NCBI GenBank assembly: GCA_045629005.1
Contig: JAZQQJ010000058.1
Location: 1-14,479 of the forward strand
Direction of reading: 5' to 3'
DNA from: RGIG3528 sp045629005
GTDB lineage: Bacteria > Bacillota > Clostridia > Lachnospirales > Lachnospiraceae
Length of the DNA: 14,479 bases
The position numbers and the translations under genes were made by a program. A model generated the notes under the pieces. The model was not told where the DNA came from. It ran no database searches and saw nothing but the letters and a program-made list of their open reading frames with translations. This document shows positions 1 through 6,628 of this stretch, piece after piece; within the stretch, counting starts at the first letter, position 1; every line of letters starts with the position of its first letter.

Positions 1-61
1 GTCCTGTGGGGACGGGGTGTGGTGGACAAAAATTGTCCACCACACCCCGTCCCCACAGGAC
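1..61. repeat. Perfect palindrome, 29-bp arms, possible bidirectional terminator or REP-like element
   Basis: Bases 1-29 are the exact reverse complement of bases 33-61, leaving a 3-nt AAA loop. The arms are rich in G/C (GGGGACGGGG type). On the plus strand the stem runs into six T (62-67), so it would work as a rho-independent terminator for any plus-strand gene left of the window. On the minus strand it lies 11 bases past the stop of the ABC permease and probably ends that transcript too, but the matching T-run would be outside the window. The long GC-rich perfect stem is also typical of dispersed REP/MITE-like palindromes of clostridia. No second copy was seen in this window. Confidence 0.75.
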
Positions 62-72
62 TTTTTTGTTTC

Positions 73-993
73 TTATTTCTTCTTATACATCTTCGAGTAA
101 AGTACAACCTGAATCAGTGAGCATACAACGATAGCAATTACAATGTATAAAATCATTGTTGATATGTCGAAGGTCTTTCCGAAGAGCTTGGCGTTAAATG
201 TGAACAGGTCTTTGATGCTTTCAACAAATGCGCCGCCGTCAACTCCGTTAAGCGATTCGTCCATATGGCCGAGGATGCCGTTTATAAGAGCATTCCTGAG
301 TAAAATTGTCACCTGGCTTGCAGGGAACATATTACATACTGTCTGGACACCTTCGGAGAACTGCGAAATGGGGAGGTACGCTCCGATTACAAATCCGGAT
401 GCTGCGGAAAGAATTCCGAAGAATGCGCCGCTTGCACTTGTTGTCTTGAAAAACAGTACAACAATCATGAAAACTGCTGTTGCTGAAACCGATCCGAGTG
501 CAACGACTCCGAACACCTTTGTAATATCTACAAAGCTTAAATAAAGATTTCCCTGCATGCTTATTACAAGAAGGCCGATTCCAAGAATAATACCGTTAAG
601 TATGATTGATGATACTGCTGCGGATACAAAATAAGCGAGTACGATTCTGCCTCTTTTTAAGGGTGTCGCAAGAATGTCAAAATCAACTTTCTTTTCTTTA
701 TCATTTACAAGTGTTGAAAGGCAGTTGAACGGTACCGTAATCATTGCCGAGCCAAGTATGCCAGTAAGAAGAATGAGGTTTGCGAACATATCGATGTCAT
801 TTTCACCAATGAGCGAAGACATTCCCGGATATGCTTCCATACCACTGTTTACCGCATCAACAAATGTGCCCTTTAAGAATAACAGGTAAAGCACAAGTAC
901 AATTATTGAAGTAAGTAAGGAGAAAGCAATTGACTGCTTGTCCTTAAAGAATACCAACAGATTTCTTTTTGTAAGTCCTATGAATCCTCTCAT
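73..993 (-). CDS. ABC-2 type exporter permease
   Basis: Membrane subunit of an ABC exporter of the ABC-2 (multidrug/antibiotic efflux) class, paired with the ATPase encoded just upstream. The 306-residue protein shows about six hydrophobic segments: one near residues 21-42, a second after a roughly 30-residue loop, a cluster of four in the middle, and a last helix near the C-terminus followed by a basic KMYKKK tail. This matches the ABC-2 permease fold. The start is ambiguous. ATG at 993 lies one base after the ATPase stop codon and has GGTGA five bases upstream, so coupling is likely. A GTG at 1002, overlapping the ATPase end, has AGGAAG eight bases upstream. I chose ATG because the N-terminus then begins MRGFIGLTKRN, as is usual for these permeases. 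The substrate cannot be read from the sequence. Confidence 0.88.
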   Translation of the reverse strand: MRGFIGLTKRNLLVFFKDKQSIAFSLLTSIIVLVLYLLFLKGTFVDAVNSGMEAYPGMSSLIGENDIDMFANLILLTGILGSAMITVPFNCLSTLVNDKEKKVDFDILATPLKRGRIVLAYFVSAAVSSIILNGIILGIGLLVISMQGNLYLSFVDITKVFGVVALGSVSATAVFMIVVLFFKTTSASGAFFGILSAASGFVIGAYLPISQFSEGVQTVCNMFPASQVTILLRNALINGILGHMDESLNGVDGGAFVESIKDLFTFNAKLFGKTFDISTMILYIVIAIVVCSLIQVVLYSKMYKKK

Positions 994-994
994 T

Positions 995-1909
995 TTAGTC
1001 ACCCATCTTTCTTCCTGTAATATTCAGGAAAACATCATCCATACTGCCTTTAATAACTTCATAATCCGTAATCGCATCGCGATTGCTATATAAAAATGCG
1101 GTTATATCAAATTCTTTGTTATCTGATTCAAGTGTAACGTTATAGTGATCGACTTCATAATCAAATCCAAAATCTTTGATAATTCGCTCGTTCTCTTCGT
1201 TCTTGGCTGCGTACCATACAAGCTTAGTCTTTGTATAAAGTGTTTTAAGGCCTGCCGGAGTGTCATTCGCAACTATCTTTCCTTTATCGAGGATTACGAC
1301 CCTGTCTGCATCTCTTACTTCTTCCATATAATGGGTTGTAAGGAATATTGTCATATTCTTTTCTTTTCTTAAGAAGTCGATGTATTCCCAAACCATTTTT
1401 CTCGACATCGGATCGAGGCCTGTTGTTGGTTCATCAAGGAAAAGGATCTTCGGATTGTGAAGAAGTGCTCTTATGATGTCTACTCTTCGTCTCTGTCCGC
1501 CTGACAACTTTTCGTACTTACGATTCCAGATGCTCTCAAGATCGAAGGATTTCATTATAGGCTTAAGCCTTTCCGTGATTTCCTCTTTTGTAATTCCATA
1601 GTAGGAAGCTCTTGTCAAAATGTTTTCCTTTACGGTAAGCTTTCCATCAAGCACTGAGTTTTGGAAAACGATTCCGATGCTCTCTCGAATTGCATCATCC
1701 TCTTTACCGAGTTTTTTATCGAACACCTCAACCTCGCCTTCCGTTTTATCAAGTATTGTGCAAAGGATGTTTATCGTTGTGGATTTTCCCGCACCGTTCT
1801 CGCCGAGGAATGCGAAGAACTCTCCTTCCCTTACCTCAAACGATATGTTATCAACTGCAAGATGTTCGTCATATTTCTTAACCAGGTTTTTAACTGTAAT
1901 CGCATTCAT
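995..1909 (-). CDS. ABC transporter ATP-binding protein (DrrA/multidrug type)
   Basis: ATPase of the exporter whose permease follows immediately. The 304-residue protein has every nucleotide-binding motif: Walker A GENGAGKST (36-44), Q-loop Gln83, signature LSGGQ (135-139), Walker B ILFLDE (155-160), D-loop through Asp166, and H-loop His193. After VVILDKGKIVAND it continues into a roughly 80-residue C-terminal extension typical of DrrA/NodI-type exporter ATPases. ATG 1909 is preferred over an upstream in-frame start at 1957 because AAAGGAA lies about 12 bases before it and the N-terminus then begins directly with the ABC fold (MNAITVKNLVKKYDEHLAVDN). The gene sits downstream of a LytTR/DUF3021 regulatory pair, with a candidate LytTR box in the gap, so regulated expression is likely. 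The substrate is unknown. Confidence 0.93.
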   Translation of the reverse strand: MNAITVKNLVKKYDEHLAVDNISFEVREGEFFAFLGENGAGKSTTINILCTILDKTEGEVEVFDKKLGKEDDAIRESIGIVFQNSVLDGKLTVKENILTRASYYGITKEEITERLKPIMKSFDLESIWNRKYEKLSGGQRRRVDIIRALLHNPKILFLDEPTTGLDPMSRKMVWEYIDFLRKEKNMTIFLTTHYMEEVRDADRVVILDKGKIVANDTPAGLKTLYTKTKLVWYAAKNEENERIIKDFGFDYEVDHYNVTLESDNKEFDITAFLYSNRDAITDYEVIKGSMDDVFLNITGRKMGD

Positions 1910-1957
1910 AATTGTTTGTTTTCCTTTCCGAATTTGTTTTCTCAACTTGATGAGCAC

Positions 1958-2026
1958 ACTCTACCACAGGATTTCTACGAAAAAAAGTGCTCCTGTACCA
2001 ACCTGCACAAACAGGCTACCAAGTTG
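1958..2026 (-). promoter_or_regulatory. Candidate LytTR-controlled promoter of the ABC exporter
   Basis: On the minus strand two 9-mers, CAACTTGGT (2026-2018) and CAGGTTGGT (2005-1997), are separated by exactly 12 bases, giving a 21-bp period (two helical turns). This is the known layout of LytTR-domain sites. Downstream, TAGAGT (1963-1958) can serve as the -10 box with a poor T-rich -35 region, placing the repeats about 45-75 bases before transcription start, as for an activator. An alternative promoter uses TTGGTA (2001-1996) as -35 and TAGAAA (1977-1972) as -10, which would overlap the site. A LytTR gene lies about 470 bases upstream. Confidence 0.5.
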
Positions 2027-2064
2027 CACCTTTTAGATTCTTTACGCATTATATGTGTTTTTAT

Positions 2065-2499
2065 TTATTCTTTGTCCTGATAATCCTTGATTGCATCATT
2101 AATCTTCTTTTCGTCGGATTTGGCAAGCCAGCCTGTTGCAGCCCACACGAAAACATAAATCAGCACATACATAATAAGAACGGGCAAAAAATCACGGATA
2201 GTAGTAAACCACTTAAAGAAATAACCGCTAAGGCACACTATGCATCCTACAAATATAAAATGCAAAATCATTCTTATGTGTACCTCCATCCTGCTCTTTT
2301 CGTCAATATCAAGCAGCAGAAGTGTCGGAAGTGACGCAATAAAGCCTGTCAAAATGATGGAAAGCGGAACATACCATTCCCATTGCATCATGTAATAATC
2401 AAAAATAAGGTGGTTAACAAGTGTCTGTATTCCAATACCGAAAAGAACGGCTGAAGATATCATTATCGTCTGATTAAAAATTATTTTGATTTTCCTCAT
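2065..2499 (-). CDS. DUF3021 membrane protein, partner of the LytTR regulator
   Basis: A 144-residue protein with four predicted membrane helices (about residues 8-30, 42-63, 75-95 and 105-124) and a charged C-terminal tail ending KSDEKKINDAIKDYQDKE. Size and pattern fit the DUF3021 family. DUF3021 genes are commonly found beside stand-alone LytTR genes. In the related LytTR regulatory systems of streptococci the membrane partner inhibits the LytTR activator; I infer, but cannot show, the same role here. The ATG at 2499-2497 overlaps the last base of the LytTR stop codon, so the two are almost certainly translationally coupled and made in fixed proportion. The next gene is the ABC exporter, whose upstream gap holds a candidate LytTR site. 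Confidence 0.85.
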   Translation of the reverse strand: MRKIKIIFNQTIMISSAVLFGIGIQTLVNHLIFDYYMMQWEWYVPLSIILTGFIASLPTLLLLDIDEKSRMEVHIRMILHFIFVGCIVCLSGYFFKWFTTIRDFLPVLIMYVLIYVFVWAATGWLAKSDEKKINDAIKDYQDKE

Positions 2500-2933
2500 T
2501 ACACTCCCAGCCTTTCTTTTAACTCTTTAACATAGCTTCGCGCTATGATAACCTGCTCACCGTTTAAAAGCTCTGCCGTCATCCTGCCATTAATTTCCGC
2601 CTTAACGGACTTTATTTTCCTGAGGTTAATGATCATTGCTTTTGCAGATCTGAAGAAATTACGACTCAACAGTTCCTCAAGCTCATAAAGCCTGTTTTTG
2701 GCTTCATAGCAGCCTTCCTTCGTATAGACATAGGTCCTTTTATCAACAGACTCAATATAATAAATCTTGTCCGTCCTGCACATGACATTCTTATCATTAT
2801 CAACAACCGGAATAACGCGACAGTTGTTTTCAAGCATATCTATTGCGCCTCTAATCTCCTCCGTTACCGTTACTACGCTAATGACTGCATGTTCCTCGTC
2901 AAGAGTGCGTACATTTTGTACTTCAACCTGCAA
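2499..2933 (-). CDS. Stand-alone LytTR DNA-binding transcription regulator
   Basis: A 144-residue protein with no receiver domain. Residues 1-45 are a short N-terminal region and about 50-143 form a LytTR domain, with the typical stretches YYIESVDKRTYVYT, FFRSAKAMIINLRKIKSV and NGEQVIIARSYVKELKERLG. It should bind paired 9-bp sites and regulate the neighbouring operon. The start codon is TTG at 2933; no ATG fits, and GGGAGGAA lies about eight bases upstream, which fixes the start. The non-ATG start may keep expression low. It is coupled by a one-base overlap to the DUF3021 membrane protein, the arrangement of LytTR regulatory systems in which membrane sequestration replaces phosphorylation. 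What signal the pair senses is unknown. Confidence 0.9.
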   Translation of the reverse strand: MQVEVQNVRTLDEEHAVISVVTVTEEIRGAIDMLENNCRVIPVVDNDKNVMCRTDKIYYIESVDKRTYVYTKEGCYEAKNRLYELEELLSRNFFRSAKAMIINLRKIKSVKAEINGRMTAELLNGEQVIIARSYVKELKERLGV

Positions 2934-2978
2934 AATCCGTTCCTCCCGTGAAGATATATTTCTATCCGTTCAAGTCTT

Positions 2979-2987
2979 ACTATATCA
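2979..2987 (-). promoter_or_regulatory. Candidate extended -10 promoter for the LytTR operon
   Basis: The minus strand reads TGATATAGT at 2987-2979, an extended -10 element (TGnTATAGT). There is no clear -35 box. Transcription would start near 2972, about 39 bases before the TTG start of the LytTR gene. The element lies immediately after the stop codon of the acetyltransferase relic. Confidence 0.35.
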
Positions 2988-2990
2988 TAT

Positions 2991-3094
2991 TCAAACCGAC
3001 ATCTCCATATATCGTCTGTAAGTTTTGAAACCGACAGCCTCATAAAATGCCAAAGCATCCTGATTGAATTCCCACACATTCAGTTCAATGCGTT
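2991..3094 (-). pseudogene. C-terminal remnant of a GNAT acetyltransferase
   Basis: Directly after the methyltransferase stop codon, in another reading frame, the minus strand reads RIELNVWEFNQDALAFYEAV followed by GFKTYRRYMEM and a TGA stop at 2993-2991. This is the conserved end of GNAT N-acetyltransferases (motif B, the N..A..FYEA.GF signature). There is no start codon or N-terminal acetyl-CoA-binding motif upstream, only methyltransferase coding sequence, so about three quarters of the gene is gone. It looks like the result of a deletion that joined the methyltransferase 3' end to the GNAT 3' end. It is unlikely to be translated. Confidence 0.72.
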
Positions 3095-3919
3095 TCAATC
3101 TTTTTTCTTTAAAATCCAAATAAGATTGCTTCGAAATTTAGCTGCCGTTGAAGGGTCGTTCAAATCCTCTTTGTCGCCTTCATAACCACGATAAATATCA
3201 ACAACTTCAAAGCCGCACAGCTCTGCCAGAAGGAATATCTCATAGCGGTACGTCTGTCTCATCAGAAGCGGACGGACACGCTCGCCAATTATGTTACCGT
3301 CTGCGTCATATTCAACAAATTTCCAGTTTCCGTTCATCTGTTGCATATACGGGTTATAGGAAATAGCATTATATATCTTTTCCTTATTGCCGTTGCTGTT
3401 TACATACTCAAGCCTGAAGGAATAATCCTCAGGCGTCGTCTTAATCTGTTCCGCCTGAACGGGAGGCCAAGGGTCAAACGTGTTAAACGTAAGTATTCCG
3501 CCCGGAAGGAGCTGCTCTCTTATGTTTAACAGCGCTTCTTTTTGAAGTTTCTGCGTAGGCAGATGCATAAAACCGCTTCTGGCTATAATGGCAAGTGAAT
3601 ATTTTCTGCCCGAGGAAAACTTCGTCATGTCTGCAGGATAAATATTCAGGTTCAAATTCATCTTTTCAGCCTTTGACGCAGCAACCTTACACATTTCCTC
3701 GGAAAGGTCCGTTCCATCGATTTCAATACCTCTTTCGGCAAGATAAAGAAGCACCGCACCAGTACCGCATGCAATGTCAACCACTCCGCCTTCCCCATAC
3801 TGTTTAGCCAATTTCAAATAAAACTCCTGAAAGCCCTTGTGTGCGTCAAACTCCGAATACATCACTTCCAGATATCTGTCATAGTTTTCAGCAACATCTT
3901 TGTAATCATGTAAATCCAT
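3095..3919 (-). CDS. Class I SAM-dependent methyltransferase
   Basis: A soluble 274-residue methyltransferase of the Rossmann-fold class. Motif I, VVDIACGTGAVLLYLAERG, begins at residue 46; motif II, IDGTDLSEEMCKVA, at about 65; a PADMTKF stretch follows as the motif III region. The C-terminal half (TFNTFDPWPP to about YRYEIFLLAELCGFEVV) resembles small-molecule methyltransferases rather than RNA or DNA enzymes. ATG 3919 is chosen over an upstream in-frame start at 3961 because GGAGGAAAA lies just before it; the longer form would begin inside a terminator hairpin. There is almost no room for a promoter between that terminator and the gene, so it is probably expressed by read-through from the small-protein gene upstream. 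The substrate is unknown; the small protein or the exporter cargo are possibilities suggested only by position. Confidence 0.88.
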   Translation of the reverse strand: MDLHDYKDVAENYDRYLEVMYSEFDAHKGFQEFYLKLAKQYGEGGVVDIACGTGAVLLYLAERGIEIDGTDLSEEMCKVAASKAEKMNLNLNIYPADMTKFSSGRKYSLAIIARSGFMHLPTQKLQKEALLNIREQLLPGGILTFNTFDPWPPVQAEQIKTTPEDYSFRLEYVNSNGNKEKIYNAISYNPYMQQMNGNWKFVEYDADGNIIGERVRPLLMRQTYRYEIFLLAELCGFEVVDIYRGYEGDKEDLNDPSTAAKFRSNLIWILKKKD

Positions 3920-3936
3920 TTTATTTTCCTCCGTTA

Positions 3937-3975
3937 TTAAAAAATTAAACCGCCTATCCATGAAGATAAGCGGTT
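3937..3975 (-). terminator. Terminator between small protein gene and methyltransferase
   Basis: On the minus strand AACCGC (3975-3970) pairs with GCGGTT (3953-3948), with an inner TATC/GATA pairing across one mismatch. TTTAATTTTTT follows at 3947-3937. This is a rho-independent terminator. It ends only a few bases before the methyltransferase ribosome site, so it would limit transcription from the small gene into the methyltransferase. Confidence 0.7.
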
Positions 3976-4002
3976 AAGGCCTTTTTATAAATTTCCCTTA
4001 AG

Positions 4003-4113
4003 CTATTTTACTGCATAACCGCCATCTGTATATACGCCAACAAGACCATTTACCCAATAGGTGTAGATGGTAGTGACGGTGGTGTATGCAGTTGTGGTTG
4101 CAAATCTGCTCAT
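4003..4113 (-). CDS. Small Thr/Tyr-rich protein, 36 residues, unrecognised
   Basis: A short gene of 36 codons plus a TAG stop. It has ATG at 4113-4111, AAAGGAA about eight bases upstream, a perfect TTGACA box further up, and a terminator about 28 bases past its stop, so it has all the parts of a real transcription unit. The N-terminal half is dominated by Thr and Tyr in a near-alternating run (TTTAYTTVTTIYTYW); the second half is Gly/Val/Tyr-rich with a DGGY motif and ends in Lys. There is no Cys, no signal peptide and no double-Gly leader. It does not match any family I recognise. The small size, high-expression signals and following methyltransferase and exporter make a secreted or modified peptide possible, but a small structural or membrane-associated protein is equally compatible. 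Confidence 0.6.
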   Translation of the reverse strand: MSRFATTTAYTTVTTIYTYWVNGLVGVYTDGGYAVK

Positions 4114-4145
4114 TAGTAAAATTCCTTTTTCAAAATATTGTGTTA

Positions 4146-4174
4146 AGGCTACTACTCTGTTTTCGAATTGTCAA
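4146..4174 (-). promoter_or_regulatory. Candidate promoter of the 36-residue protein gene
   Basis: The minus strand has a perfect -35 box TTGACA (4174-4169), 17 bases, then TAGCCT (4151-4146), a weak -10 match. It lies about 33 bases before the start codon of the small gene. Confidence 0.5.
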
Positions 4175-4227
4175 TCTATTTTTTCAATTAAATAAAATAT
4201 TCTTAATACAAGTCAGTTTGAATAATC

Positions 4228-4257
4228 TTGCTAACCGGAGTGTATATACTATATAAT
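4228..4257 (+). promoter_or_regulatory. Promoter of the DUF3592 gene
   Basis: TTGCTA (4228-4233) and a perfect TATAAT (4252-4257) are separated by 18 bases. Transcription would begin near 4264, about 26 bases before the ATG at 4290. It is divergent from the small-gene promoter. Confidence 0.7.
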
Positions 4258-4289
4258 GTTGTATATTGATAAAACGGAGGTACCCTATT

Positions 4290-4682
4290 ATGCCTGATAC
4301 ATTTTTTCTAATCTTCGGAATCATTGTTGCACTTTTGGGAGCAATCATTCTTTTTGCAATGATACGAAGCATTGCAAAATGCAGAACAAGAGTCGAGGCA
4401 ACTATCTGCTCTCTTAAGACCGATAAGACTTCTCTCCGCGGCACTACCGTATATTCGTACAGTCCGGTTGTCAGCTACGAAGTAAACGGAAATTCATACG
4501 AAGCAAACGCACCGTTTTCAACCGGCAAAAAAGACAAATACATTGTAGGAAATAAACTCGTTATCTACATCAATGCCTCAGACCCTTCCGATTACCGTTT
4601 TCCGGGCAAGCCGGGTCTTTGGATTACCGGATTTGTTATGCTTGCATTAGGACTACTCTTTATCGTTCTTTGTTTCATATAG
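4290..4682 (+). CDS. DUF3592 family small membrane protein
   Basis: A 130-residue protein with an N-terminal membrane helix (about residues 4-26), a central soluble beta-rich stretch and a C-terminal helix (about 111-130). The layout, and the central motif pattern YSPVVSYEVNGNSYEA followed by KYIVGNKLVIYINASDPSDYRF, match the DUF3592 family, whose function is not known. ATG 4290 is chosen over an in-frame TTG at 4266 because GGAGG lies nine bases upstream and the promoter start point falls near 4264. It appears to be a single-gene unit with its own promoter and terminator. Confidence 0.85.
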   Translation: MPDTFFLIFGIIVALLGAIILFAMIRSIAKCRTRVEATICSLKTDKTSLRGTTVYSYSPVVSYEVNGNSYEANAPFSTGKKDKYIVGNKLVIYINASDPSDYRFPGKPGLWITGFVMLALGLLFIVLCFI

Positions 4683-4727
4683 GTAAATAATTTACTGACA
4701 ATACAATTATTTCAAAAACAGGCTATC

Positions 4728-4769
4728 GGGATATGCTGTCTGCTGTCAGGCACCATATCCCTATTTTTT
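4728..4769 (+). terminator. Terminator after the DUF3592 gene
   Basis: GGGATATG (4728-4735) pairs with CATATCCC (4754-4761), with an 18-base loop containing CTG/CAG pairs. TATTTTTTT follows. It is placed 45 bases after the stop codon. Confidence 0.8.
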
Positions 4770-4863
4770 TCATATTTTTTTCTGACAATTGAAACGAACC
4801 AATCAAAATGTCGGGTAATGAGGTATACCACATGGGCCCGTGGGAAATATGGAGGAAAAATTT

Positions 4864-6540
4864 ATGAAAAAAAGAAATGCGTTAATCGTTATATTATTAT
4901 TTACAATGATATTCAGCATTATAGGCTGCGGCTCATCGGCGGGGGGACATGCTGATGTTGCTCCGTTAGCAACCCAAAAGCCCTACACAACACAGGCTCC
5001 CGTTTCAGATAGTTCAAAATACAACCAGCCGGCTCCTACACAGGCTCTTAACGGAAGCGTCAACTATTCTGCAGAAGTTGCCAATGACATGTATATGACT
5101 TCAGAATCATATTACGATGAATATATTCTTGCATTCAACACAGAAGAATATACTTCCGTTGACGAAAGCAGTTATTCAAAAACATTAACCTCTCCACTCT
5201 CAACATTTGCGGCAGATGTCGATACAGCAAGCTATGCAAACTTCAGACGCATGGTAAACAGTGGATATTCTCTCAAAAACATCCCTTCAGGTTCCATCAG
5301 AACCGAAGAAATGGTCAATTACTTCAAATACAACTATGCAAAGCCCGAAGGAAACGACCCCTTTGCGGTTACAACCGTTGTCAGTGACTGCCCTTGGAAC
5401 AGCGATGTTAAACTAATGACCATCGGAATCACAACAAACGAAATGGACTCAAAAGACATCCCTTCTTCCAACATAGTATTTCTTATTGACGTTTCCGGTT
5501 CTATGTATGAAGAACTCCCTCTTATAAAGGATTCCATGGAATTATTACTTGAGAAATTCGATAAGGATGACCGAATTTCCATCGTTACATATGCAAGCGG
5601 TACACAGGTTGTTCTTAGTGGCGCAAAAGGGAGCGAAAAAAGCAAAATTATAAAAGCCTTCAGCGGCCTCAGAGCAAGCGGTGCCACATATGGCAGTGGC
5701 GGAATTGAACTTGCTTACAAAGCAGCTGAAGAAAACTTCATAGAAGGTGGCGTAAATCGCGTAATTATATGTTCAGACGGTGACTTCAACGTTGGGCTTT
5801 CCTCTCAGAGTGAACTTGAAAAGCTCATTACCGAGAAGAAGGATTCAGGCATTTTCCTCTCCGTATTAGGCTTCGGAATGGGCAATTATTCAGACACAAT
5901 AATGGAAACACTTGCAGATTGCGGTAACGGCAATTACGGCTACATTGACAACATCACCGAAGCAAAAAAGATTCTCATTGATGAAATGACATCCACCTTC
6001 GTAACAGTTGCCAAAGACGTAAAGTTCCAGGTTGAGTTCAACCCTGCAAGAGTAGAAGGCTACAGACTCGTAGGCTACGAAAATCGTGCACTTGCCGCAG
6101 AGGATTTCACAGATGATACGAAAGACGGCGGCGAAATGGGTGCCGGCCATCAGGTAACCGCTCTTTATGAAATTATGCTTACAGACGGTGTATACGGTGA
6201 TTCCGGACTTAAGTATCAGACATCAGGGCTTACAAACAAAGGAGTTTACGGTGATGAGTACTGCACCCTCTCAATTGCTTACAAGGCACCTGACGGAGAC
6301 ACTTCAAGTTATCTTGAATTCCCTATCGGAGTTGACAATTACACCAAGAATCCTTCAGAGGATTTCCGTTTTGCAGCCTGCGTAGCCGAGGCTTCTCTCG
6401 CCTTAAGAAACAGCCCGTACCTCGTTGCAGCAACACAACAGGAAGCTCTTACATACGTTATTTCCGAGATTGGCAGGCTTAGCTCTCTCTCCTCTTATCA
6501 GGAAGAATTCCTGCAGCTTCTTGAAAACATAAACAGATAA
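4864..6540 (+). CDS. YfbK-like von Willebrand factor A domain lipoprotein
   Basis: A 558-residue surface lipoprotein. The signal peptide ends at lipobox IIGC with Cys22 as the lipidated residue, followed by a roughly 80-residue low-complexity Thr/Pro/Ser spacer. The YfbK-family N-terminal signature STFAADVDTASYANFRRM lies around residues 113-130. The VWA domain starts near residue 204 and has a complete metal-ion (MIDAS) site: DVSGS (Asp209, Ser211, Ser213), Thr275 in ASGATYG, and Asp305 in CSDGDFNVG. The C-terminal part fits the DUF3520-type domain that follows VWA in this family. The ATG at 4864 is preceded by GGAGGAAAAATTT; the in-frame GTG at 4840 would extend across that site. The family's exact role is not established; adhesion or protein-protein contact at the cell surface is likely from the intact MIDAS. 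Confidence 0.92.
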   Translation: MKKRNALIVILLFTMIFSIIGCGSSAGGHADVAPLATQKPYTTQAPVSDSSKYNQPAPTQALNGSVNYSAEVANDMYMTSESYYDEYILAFNTEEYTSVDESSYSKTLTSPLSTFAADVDTASYANFRRMVNSGYSLKNIPSGSIRTEEMVNYFKYNYAKPEGNDPFAVTTVVSDCPWNSDVKLMTIGITTNEMDSKDIPSSNIVFLIDVSGSMYEELPLIKDSMELLLEKFDKDDRISIVTYASGTQVVLSGAKGSEKSKIIKAFSGLRASGATYGSGGIELAYKAAEENFIEGGVNRVIICSDGDFNVGLSSQSELEKLITEKKDSGIFLSVLGFGMGNYSDTIMETLADCGNGNYGYIDNITEAKKILIDEMTSTFVTVAKDVKFQVEFNPARVEGYRLVGYENRALAAEDFTDDTKDGGEMGAGHQVTALYEIMLTDGVYGDSGLKYQTSGLTNKGVYGDEYCTLSIAYKAPDGDTSSYLEFPIGVDNYTKNPSEDFRFAACVAEASLALRNSPYLVAATQQEALTYVISEIGRLSSLSSYQEEFLQLLENINR

Positions 6541-6572
6541 TAAGCAATTTACTCTTTTTCTCCCTCTCTAAT

Positions 6573-6615
6573 AAAGTGAACTCTTGGGAAATACCCGAGA
6601 GCTCACTTTTTTCAA
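6573..6615 (+). terminator. Strong terminator between convergent VWA and kinase genes
   Basis: AAAGTGA (6573-6579) pairs with TCACTTT (6603-6609), CTCT with AGAG, and GGG with CCC around an AAATA loop, with only one mismatch and one G-T pair. On the plus strand it ends in a T-run, so it mainly stops the VWA transcript. It also lies just past the kinase stop codon on the other strand and may serve both. Confidence 0.85.
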
Positions 6616-6628
6616 TCTCATATATAGT

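Noticed and set aside
1661..2080. Plus-strand open frames opposite the ABC ATPase
   Set aside because: They lie over a gene with complete ABC motifs and have no ribosome site or recognisable domain.
2873..3079. Minus-strand open frame overlapping the LytTR gene start
   Set aside because: It is an out-of-frame reading of the GNAT remnant and the LytTR N-terminus; the GNAT similarity is in another frame and the LytTR frame has a strong ribosome site.
4829..4844. GGGCCC-centred imperfect palindrome before the VWA lipoprotein
   Set aside because: The arms are short and mismatched and no promoter could be placed beside it, so an operator call is not supported.
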